Positions 1 to 4,820 of a DNA stretch of 6,276 nt are shown one piece after another. The position numbers and the translations under genes were made by a program. Positions within the stretch are counted from its first letter, which is position 1. Each line of letters opens with the position of its first letter. The stretch is from an uncultured Desulfobacterales bacterium (GTDB lineage Bacteria > Desulfobacterota > Desulfobacteria > Desulfobacterales > UBA11574). The notes beneath the pieces are model-generated. The model saw only the letters and a list, made by a program, of their open reading frames with translations. It ran no database searches and was not told the DNA's origin. Location of the stretch: assembly GCA_937925895.1 (NCBI GenBank), contig CALANC010000286.1, forward strand, positions 1 through 6,276. The letters run 5' to 3'.

Positions 1-629
1 AAATTTTTCTTAATATCAATTGCCCCACCCAGAATGTCACCATGGCCGGGAAGCAGCCATTCTATATTAAGCCCTGAAATCCTTTTTACGCTTTCCTTAA
101 GCAATGAAGCGTTTCCTCCAGGCAAATCCGTCCGTCCAATACCTTCCTTAAATATAAGATCACCAGTAAACAATAGCTTGGGTTCAGGCCAGTAAAATGA
201 GACAGACCCGGGCGAATGCCCAGGCGTGTGCACCACATGAAGCTCAATATTGTTTATGGCAATATCACCTTCCTGGAGTAAAAAGTCAGGCATAATTGAA
301 TCTGGACTGACGCCAATGGAGGCGCTTATGTGTGGGGCCATAGCTTTTATAAATTGCCATTCCTTATGATGCAATGTCAAAAGGGTATGGGTTTTACTAA
401 ATAGCTGAACGGCTTCCATGTGGTCTGGATGGCAATGGGTACAGAGGATTAATCCGATATCTTCAAGGGTCAACCCTATCTCTCCAAGTCCTTGTTCTAC
501 GTGGTTAAAAAGGTTTTTATGCCCGGGATCGATGAGAATACGAGTGGGTCCGTCAATTAAGTAAGTATTACAGTTGTTGGCGGACATGGATCTCCAGATA
601 AATGCATGAACATTATTGGTGATTTTCAT
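1..629 (-). CDS. Metallo-beta-lactamase-fold hydrolase (glyoxalase II-like), C-terminus cut by window edge
   Basis: Translation from the ATG at 629 gives 209 residues with no stop before the window edge. All metal-binding motifs of the family are visible: the early aspartate in LIDPGH (about residue 34), the THCHPDH motif (residues 64-70, an HxHxDH form), the histidine of HTPGHSPGS (H138), the bridging aspartate of FTGD (D157) and the late histidine of LLPGHG (H196). This is a complete dinuclear (usually zinc) site, so the enzyme should be active. Glyoxalase II-like members hydrolyse thioesters such as S-lactoylglutathione, but related enzymes act on other esters or lactones, so the substrate is unknown. 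The family is often about 200-220 residues, so little is missing. The N-terminus, with MSANNCNTYLIDG at 15-27, supports this start, although the ribosome site is weak. It lies 33 bases after the MlaD stop on the same strand and is probably cotranscribed. No signal peptide is seen, so it is likely cytoplasmic. Confidence 0.9.
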   Translation of the reverse strand, partial: MKITNNVHAFIWRSMSANNCNTYLIDGPTRILIDPGHKNLFNHVEQGLGEIGLTLEDIGLILCTHCHPDHMEAVQLFSKTHTLLTLHHKEWQFIKAMAPHISASIGVSPDSIMPDFLLQEGDIAINNIELHVVHTPGHSPGSVSFYWPEPKLLFTGDLIFKEGIGRTDLPGGNASLLKESVKRISGLNIEWLLPGHGDILGGAIDIKKN

Positions 630-662
630 TTTGTTAAAGTCCGAAGGTCTTGTTTCCCTGCA

Positions 663-1640
663 TTACGGCCGCAGACCGGAGTCAACGTTCACAGGCTCTG
701 ATTCCGGTGGCAGGTTTGGCTTAATTAGAAAGTTTTTTTGGATAGATTGAACAACTTTGTCAATGTTTTCAACAGCGGACCGAATTTCATAAATTCCGTC
801 ATTTGCAGATTGAGTGACTTTCGGGATGTCGTAACTTCCTTTTTTTATGTTGGCAACAATGATTTTTATCTCCTCAACAGATTTTGTAAGATCCTTGACT
901 ATTTTTTGGATGTCAGGAATATTTTCCAACACGCCATTTTCAATTTTTTCAAGAATAGCTAGATTGTTTTCCACCTTATCAAGATTTCGATGGATTTGAT
1001 CAAGCAGATCCCTTGTTTTTAATAACCCGCCGACAGTACCTTTTCCGGACTCGATGTCCTGGGTAATCTTTTCAATATTCGCCAGTGTTCTATTGGTCCG
1101 GTCAAATGTTGTAAAGAGAGGGCCCTGAGGATCGTGCAAGGTTTGAACAATTTTTGAAATATTCTGGACAGCATCGACAACCATCTTTATTGTTTTTTCC
1201 ACTTGAAACTCATCAAGGTAATCCGTTATTGATTTCTTGGCCTTGGAAGGAATTTCACTTCCTCTTTGAATCAGCGGTGCATCTTCGGTTCCAGGTATAA
1301 TATAAATGTATTCCGTCCCTATAATCGTAGGGCTTTTAACGGTTGCCACGGAATTTGTTCTGATCCTTGATTTATATTCCTCCAAAATCGCCAGGTTTAC
1401 TCGTACTTTATCCCCTACAATGGTTATCTTTTTTACTTTCCCAATGTTGGCATCCAACAGTTTTACCGGTGAATTGACCTGGAGATTATAACTTTCTTCG
1501 AATGTCGTGTAGTAGGGGATATATTTTTTAAACCAGTCTTTGCCTCTACCAATAATAACTACAGTGGTAAGCAAAAGAATGGTAACACCAATAATAAATA
1601 CTCCCACGATTTTTTCTCTTTTATTAAAGTCTACTTCCAT
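663..1640 (-). CDS. mlaD: MlaD/MCE-family lipid-binding protein of an ABC-type lipid transporter, long form
   Basis: This is a membrane-anchored MCE protein of about 325 residues. In the Mla pathway such proteins form a hexameric ring on the periplasmic face of MlaE and pass phospholipids through a central pore. After a short basic N-terminus (FNKREK) comes one membrane helix (about residues 10-31), then a typical MCE domain (about 42-119) with FEESYNLQVNSPVKLLDANIG-like sequence and the TIIGTEYIYIIPG strand. The remainder (about 144-304) is predicted helical, rich in Ile, Lys, Asn and Asp with heptad-like spacing, and includes a GKGTVGGLL motif. A proline-rich tail ends the protein. E. coli MlaD is about 183 residues, so the helical extension is a real difference. 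I chose the ATG at 1640, which has GGGTG just upstream, over the in-frame GTG at 1649. A 98-base gap separates it from the ATPase-like gene upstream; apart from a 4-bp stem at 1654-1668 I see nothing in it. Confidence 0.9.
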   Translation of the reverse strand: MEVDFNKREKIVGVFIIGVTILLLTTVVIIGRGKDWFKKYIPYYTTFEESYNLQVNSPVKLLDANIGKVKKITIVGDKVRVNLAILEEYKSRIRTNSVATVKSPTIIGTEYIYIIPGTEDAPLIQRGSEIPSKAKKSITDYLDEFQVEKTIKMVVDAVQNISKIVQTLHDPQGPLFTTFDRTNRTLANIEKITQDIESGKGTVGGLLKTRDLLDQIHRNLDKVENNLAILEKIENGVLENIPDIQKIVKDLTKSVEEIKIIVANIKKGSYDIPKVTQSANDGIYEIRSAVENIDKVVQSIQKNFLIKPNLPPESEPVNVDSGLRP

Positions 1641-1738
1641 GGTTATCACCCAACCCGGATAAGTCGGGAAAGTGCCTTAATGAGTTAATGTTTAAACTGT
1701 CTTGTTTTGGGTTAATACTTTTTTGTTAAATAAATCGA

Positions 1739-2410
1739 CTATATGGGAATTTTTGTTAACGTGCCGGCCGTAATTAATATTTTCCTATTGGTAAAGGTTT
1801 CGATGAAATGTCGATCACGGGAAAAAAAAACAGCAGCCTGACCAGAAGTTATGATATCTTCAAGAATTTCATTGAAAAGATCGAATCGACTGTAACCGAA
1901 ATAATCTTCCGGGCGATCCAAGAGCAGCACATCAAATGCTTTTGTCAGTTCCCGGACGGCAATGGCATGTCGCAAATCTGCAACTTGTAGCCTGCCGGGA
2001 CGAACATCAAGTTTATCCTGAAGGTCAAATATTCTGCAAAGTCGGGCAGCTTTGTCATCCAATGAAAGAGAAAGTGAATCTTCAAAAAAGCATCGCATTA
2101 AAAGCAGGTTTTCCCTGACGGTTCTGTTGCTAATCATCGCTGCGTCTTGTCCGATATAACCAATTTTTTTCTTTAAGGGAAGAAGTTTTCGATAATCTGA
2201 AAAATTTGCCGTTTTGCCCATGAAATGGTAAGTGCCGCTAACCGGCCTTACAAGTGTCGCAAGCGCCTTAAGGAAGTTATGGGCGTCATCTGTTACGTCG
2301 GTCTGTATAAAACAAATATCTCCGTTTGACAGCTCAAATTTAAGGTCTTTAAGCTGGTTGCCTGCTCCTATTGCATTAAGACAATAATTAGTAAGTTCAA
2401 TTAAATACAT
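1739..2410 (-). CDS. Degenerate ABC ATPase-like subunit of the Mla/MCE transporter (MlaF position, predicted inactive)
   Basis: This 223-residue protein sits where MlaF, the ATPase driving the MlaE permease, would be expected. Its layout matches an ABC nucleotide-binding domain. The helix after the P-loop and the RPVSGT turn (residues 55-60) align well, IGYIGQD carries the Q-loop glutamine (Q88), and VLLLD (161-165) is a Walker B strand. The chemistry is lost. The P-loop position reads TDVTDDAHN (37-45), with no glycines and alanine where the lysine belongs. The LSGGQ position reads LQVAD (141-145). The catalytic glutamate after Walker B is R166, and the H-loop histidine position reads FSRD (R198). 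The reading frame is intact across all these points, so a frameshift does not explain the changes. The retained fold suggests selection for a structural or regulatory role, probably docking on MlaE. It starts 8 bases after mlaE with a good ribosome site. Assignment to the ABC ATPase superfamily is firm; lack of ATPase activity is inferred. Confidence 0.85.
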   Translation of the reverse strand: MYLIELTNYCLNAIGAGNQLKDLKFELSNGDICFIQTDVTDDAHNFLKALATLVRPVSGTYHFMGKTANFSDYRKLLPLKKKIGYIGQDAAMISNRTVRENLLLMRCFFEDSLSLSLDDKAARLCRIFDLQDKLDVRPGRLQVADLRHAIAVRELTKAFDVLLLDRPEDYFGYSRFDLFNEILEDIITSGQAAVFFSRDRHFIETFTNRKILITAGTLTKIPI

Positions 2411-2416
2411 AAAACA

Positions 2417-2420
2417 TCCT
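2417..2420 (-). promoter_or_regulatory. Ribosome binding site of the ATPase-like gene, overlapping the mlaE stop
   Basis: AGGA on the minus strand lies six bases before the ATG at 2410 and shares bases with the TAG stop of mlaE (2421-2419). The arrangement fixes the start and suggests translational coupling between permease and ATPase-like subunit. Confidence 0.65.
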
Positions 2421-3195
2421 ACATGTAAAATATGGCAGATATAAAAACATTACTTATCAAGCAATAAATTACGCTTTCAACCGCTGCCCTGGAAGTGCCT
2501 ACAGGTATGTTCGTGATTTGCTTTTTAATATTGAATCCATGGCTGAGACTTATCACTGTAATAATGAAACCAAAGCAAACGGCTTTTACAATGCCTACCG
2601 CAAGGTCGGCACCGGTAATGGCTTTTGCTATCTGTGCCAAAAAGTTTTCCATGGGTATTTGTGTAATGCTCCAAACTAAGGCATATCCCCCGATGATGGA
2701 AACCAGATCGAAAACGATAAAAAGGAAAATGACTGCTGAGGTTATTCCTATCAACCTGGGGAAGCAGACAAGTACCATGGGATCTATGCCTGCCATTTCA
2801 ATGGCCTCGATTTCATGGAGAACATTCATGTAACCGATTTCTATGGTTACGGCGGTGGCAGATCGAAGTATGATCATAAAAGCTGTAATGATTGGGCCGA
2901 ATTCCCGTACAATTAAAAGAACAGTTGTTTTACCGAGATCGTACTGTCCCGACACTTTGGTAAACTGAATAATCAACATAGAGCCGATGATCAATGCGAT
3001 AGGAATTATTAATGAAAGTGCCTGAACACAAGTAAAATAAATCTGTTCCAGAATGATCCTTCTGACCAGAACTCTGCCCGTCCCTGGCCGCTGAAAAATA
3101 AACCTAACAAGTTTATAGGTAAAGGCGGATAGATTGAGGAGATTGTTGATGGATTTAATCGTTTTTCTGCCTAGTTGCCCTACGAGTTGGTCCAT
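2419..3195 (-). CDS. mlaE: MlaE-family permease of an MCE/Mla lipid transporter
   Basis: The 258-residue integral membrane protein has the normal MlaE length. It is the inner-membrane permease on which the MlaD ring sits and to which the ATPase docks. An amphipathic N-terminus (about 1-45) precedes hydrophobic segments at roughly 52-78, 90-115, 147-172, 198-220 and 238-257. Family hallmarks are the REFGPIITA segment (97-105), the EIGYM motif (119-123) and the cytoplasmic HEIEAIEMAGIDP segment (127-139), which corresponds to the coupling region that contacts the ATPase. The permease thus keeps its docking region even though the neighbouring ATPase-like protein is degenerate. It is the first gene of the minus-strand cluster, so no MlaF precedes it; usual Mla operons run F-E-D. 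The ATG at 3195 is chosen because the sequence from there matches the family N-terminus; the ribosome site is poor. No MlaB or MlaC gene is present in the window. Confidence 0.92.
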   Translation of the reverse strand: MDQLVGQLGRKTIKSINNLLNLSAFTYKLVRFIFQRPGTGRVLVRRIILEQIYFTCVQALSLIIPIALIIGSMLIIQFTKVSGQYDLGKTTVLLIVREFGPIITAFMIILRSATAVTIEIGYMNVLHEIEAIEMAGIDPMVLVCFPRLIGITSAVIFLFIVFDLVSIIGGYALVWSITQIPMENFLAQIAKAITGADLAVGIVKAVCFGFIITVISLSHGFNIKKQITNIPVGTSRAAVESVIYCLISNVFISAIFYM

Positions 3196-3253
3196 TAGAG
3201 TAATGATTATCCGTTTTTTGAGGTATAAGAAAAAGTCAAACCCCGGTCAGCAG

Positions 3254-3282
3254 TTGACTAATAAGAATTCTTACAATATAAA
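3254..3282 (+). promoter_or_regulatory. Sigma70-like promoter for the FlgT-like gene
   Basis: TTGACT (3254-3259) and TATAAA (3277-3282) are separated by 17 bases, each one mismatch from the housekeeping consensus. Transcription would start near 3289, leaving a leader of about 225 bases before the GTG at 3514. Spacing and hexamers are good, but this is prediction from sequence alone. Confidence 0.6.
3262..3273. repeat. Perfect 12-bp palindrome in the promoter spacer, possible operator
   Basis: TAAGAATTCTTA is perfectly self-complementary and lies wholly between the -35 and -10 hexamers of the rightward promoter. A dimeric regulator bound here would block RNA polymerase. It also covers the weak leftward -10 candidate, so one protein could affect both directions. 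In AT-rich intergenic DNA a palindrome of this size can arise by chance. Confidence 0.4.
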
Positions 3283-3503
3283 AATCAGAAAGGTCAACAC
3301 ATTTGGACGAATATCCAACAAGAAAAAGACGATCTCTCCTAATAAGCTACGCATTTCAAATACAACCATGAGGGTTTTAATAGAAGGGGAAACCATTTGG
3401 CTGAAAGCCAGTTTGAAGAAGGCATACGGCAAATTCTTTTTTTTCGGCAATTACAGAATTTAGATAGAAACTGTTTAAGAGGTTTCCTAAGAGAAAACAA
3501 CAT

Positions 3504-3508
3504 GGAGG
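3504..3508 (+). promoter_or_regulatory. Ribosome binding site that decides the FlgT-like start
   Basis: GGAGG lies five bases before the GTG at 3514. An upstream in-frame ATG at 3502 overlaps this site and has no ribosome site of its own, and the longer frame from TTG 3397 would bury the signal peptide. The GTG at 3514 is therefore preferred. Confidence 0.7.
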
Positions 3509-3513
3509 ACGTG

Positions 3514-4629
3514 GTGAAGCTAAAAATATTTTCGCTCATAGGATTATTCTTTGTATGTTCTTCACTTCTTTTTGCGGAAAAGCCGCCCGGGGATATCTCC
3601 ATTCAAGCGGAAGGTTATGGTGTGAGCAAAAGTGACGCGCTTCTTAAGGCAAAACGTGAGGCCGTCGAGAGGGGTATCGGCACCGTTCTCATTTCTCAAA
3701 CCGAGGTCAGAAATTTTGAACTTAAAAAAGACATCATCCTTTCCAAAACAGTCGGCTCGGTGAAAACATATGATATTTTAAAGGAGGAAAAACAACCGGA
3801 CAACACCTTTTATATAAAGATACGTGCCGTGGTATCGCTGGCGAGTATTAAATCCGATCTGGCAGCCCTAAAAATCCTGCTAGAGTCAATGGATAAGCCG
3901 CGTATGATGGTTGTCATGAGCGAAGAAGAGGGCAAAGTCGCTGAGGGCACGATTATAGATTATCTGAATGAAAAAGAGTTTGAATTGGTGGATCCCTCTG
4001 TTGTGGCAGCACTTTTTCAGAAAGATGATCAACTTATAAAACAGGCAACAGAAGGTGATCCGGCAGCTGCAGCCAAGATTGGAGTGTCCAACGGTGCTGA
4101 GTATGTAATTGTTGGAAGAGTAACCAAAAGTCTTATGAAGAGCGAAGTCCTAAGTGGAACAGGAATGACATCGGGTCAGGCGCATATAACTGCGAAAGTG
4201 ATTAATTGTTCGAACGCAAGAATAATCGCATCAAAATCTGCCAACAGTGCGGCCGTACATATCTCAGAAGATATTGCCAAGGCTAAGGCCGCAGAAAAAA
4301 CGGCAAAAAAGCTTATGGACAGAGCACTTTTTGAAAAGATGGTCTCTTCTTTTCAAGATATGATCAACAACGGCATTCCTATTGATGTAACCGTTAAAGG
4401 GGTGTCAGATTTCAAAATGCAAAAAGCTGTAAGAGAAATGCTAAGCGGGCTTTCTCAGGTTGTTTCAGTGAATAAACGCAGTTTTGGTGGAGGCAAGCTT
4501 CATTTATCGGTTCTCTACAAAGGCAATGCCGATTCCTTTAGTGAAGAAGTCGACGGAAGAACGGTAGAAGGGAAAATAATCTCTGTGACTGGCATATCAG
4601 GGGACAAGGTTGACATAGAAATTAAATAG
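3514..4629 (+). CDS. Secreted FlgT-like protein (flagellar assembly T N-terminal and middle-type domains)
   Basis: From the GTG at 3514 the product is 371 residues. It begins with a clear signal peptide, MKLKIFSLIGLFFVCSSLLFA, apparently cleaved before EKPP (near residue 21-22). The cysteine at about 15 is not in a proper lipobox, so a soluble periplasmic protein is favoured over a lipoprotein. Residues about 27-111 resemble the FlgT N-terminal fold: an AEGYG strand, an alanine-rich KSDALLKAKREAVERGIG helix, QTEVRNFELKKDIILSKTVG, then a strand ending in VVSLAS. Residues about 129-286 resemble the FlgT middle/CsgG-like module, including GAEYVIVGRV and a long alanine/lysine helix. Residues about 288-371 form a small alpha/beta domain I do not recognise. 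In Vibrio, FlgT builds the H-ring of the sodium-driven flagellar motor, but many FlgT_N proteins occur away from flagellar genes, and no flagellar gene is present here. The function should be left open. It has its own promoter and is divergent from the lipid cassette. Confidence 0.8.
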   Translation: MKLKIFSLIGLFFVCSSLLFAEKPPGDISIQAEGYGVSKSDALLKAKREAVERGIGTVLISQTEVRNFELKKDIILSKTVGSVKTYDILKEEKQPDNTFYIKIRAVVSLASIKSDLAALKILLESMDKPRMMVVMSEEEGKVAEGTIIDYLNEKEFELVDPSVVAALFQKDDQLIKQATEGDPAAAAKIGVSNGAEYVIVGRVTKSLMKSEVLSGTGMTSGQAHITAKVINCSNARIIASKSANSAAVHISEDIAKAKAAEKTAKKLMDRALFEKMVSSFQDMINNGIPIDVTVKGVSDFKMQKAVREMLSGLSQVVSVNKRSFGGGKLHLSVLYKGNADSFSEEVDGRTVEGKIISVTGISGDKVDIEIK

Positions 4630-4630
4630 G

Positions 4631-4774
4631 TGAGACCTTTGAAAAATGCCCCCTTTTGCCCAATCTCTGTGTCAGGCTCAAATTTTAATCCTCGGAATAC
4701 TCAGTGTATGCCTGTGGTTAAAATTTTCGCCTTCCTTGACATTGAACAAAATTGAACATTTTTCAAAGGTTTCA
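4631..4774. repeat. 144-bp palindromic MITE-like element with 18-bp terminal inverted repeats
   Basis: The ends TGAGACCTTTGAAAAATG (4631-4648) and CATTTTTCAAAGGTTTCA (4757-4774) are inverted copies matching at 17 of 18 positions, the odd pair being G-U compatible in RNA. Symmetry continues inward about the same centre near 4703: AAATTTTAA (4680-4688) with TTAAAATTT (4718-4726), and ATAC (4697-4700) with GTAT (4706-4709); TGTCA (4670-4674) with TGACA (4737-4741) is slightly off-centre. The trinucleotide AGG flanks both ends (4628-4630, 4775-4777), which could be a short target duplication, though three bases may be chance. It contains no gene. The structure suits a non-autonomous mobile element or a palindromic intergenic repeat. 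Lying between convergent genes, it may also act as a two-way transcription barrier, although it lacks a classical GC stem plus U-tract. Confidence 0.65.
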
Positions 4775-4782
4775 AGGGGAAG

Positions 4783-4811
4783 GGGTGTTTTGGGTTGTTA
4801 TTAATACACCC
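4783..4811. repeat. Small inverted repeat GGGTGT/ACACCC between convergent genes
   Basis: GGGTGT (4783-4788) and ACACCC (4806-4811) could form a 6-bp stem with a 17-base loop just beyond the ThiE-ThiL stop codon. No U-tract follows on either strand, so I do not call it a terminator; the short stem could be chance. Confidence 0.25.
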
Positions 4812-4820
4812 ACCGCCGGT

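Larger units (their letters stand above)
3196..3513. other. Divergent intergenic region between mlaE and the FlgT-like gene
   Basis: These 318 bases separate two oppositely directed genes and carry the control region for both. The clearest signal is the rightward promoter at 3254-3282. A leftward TTGACC (3297-3292) could be the -35 of an mlaE promoter, but the best hexamer at usable spacing (TAAGAA, 18 bases away) is weak. TTGAC half-sites occur three times: leftward at 3239-3234, rightward at 3254-3259, leftward at 3297-3292. The leader from about 3289 to 3513 holds a small hairpin (TGGCT/AGCCA, 3398-3410) and a run of eight T (3437-3444). It also holds a 31-codon open frame (3368-3463) without a ribosome site, which I do not call as a gene. 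I see no riboswitch or RNA gene. Confidence 0.6.

Noticed and set aside
1739..2410. Explaining the missing ATPase motifs by frameshift or sequencing error
   Set aside because: The translation stays aligned to the ABC fold before, between and after each altered motif, so isolated base errors cannot account for the pattern.
2495..2833. Plus-strand 112-residue open frame
   Set aside because: It is antisense to the well-supported mlaE gene, has no recognisable domain and reads as a frame shadow.
3368..3463. A 31-codon open frame starting MRVLIEGETIWL, faintly like the N-terminal ETVWLTQ motif of RhuM-type proteins
   Set aside because: The resemblance covers only about eight residues, there is no ribosome site, and the frame stops soon after. 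It lies in the leader of the FlgT-like gene and chance similarity is the simpler explanation.
3397..3513. N-terminal extension of the FlgT-like protein from a TTG at 3397
   Set aside because: It would put 39 residues before an obvious signal peptide, and the GGAGG at 3504-3508 is ideally placed for the GTG at 3514.
3514..3580. Lipoprotein signal with the cysteine at about residue 15
   Set aside because: The residues before it (FFV) do not fit a lipobox, while LLFA followed by EK is a good signal peptidase I site.
4631..4820. Classical rho-independent terminator between the convergent genes
   Set aside because: The large hairpin is AT-rich and long-looped at its base, and neither it nor the small GGGTGT stem is followed by a U-tract.
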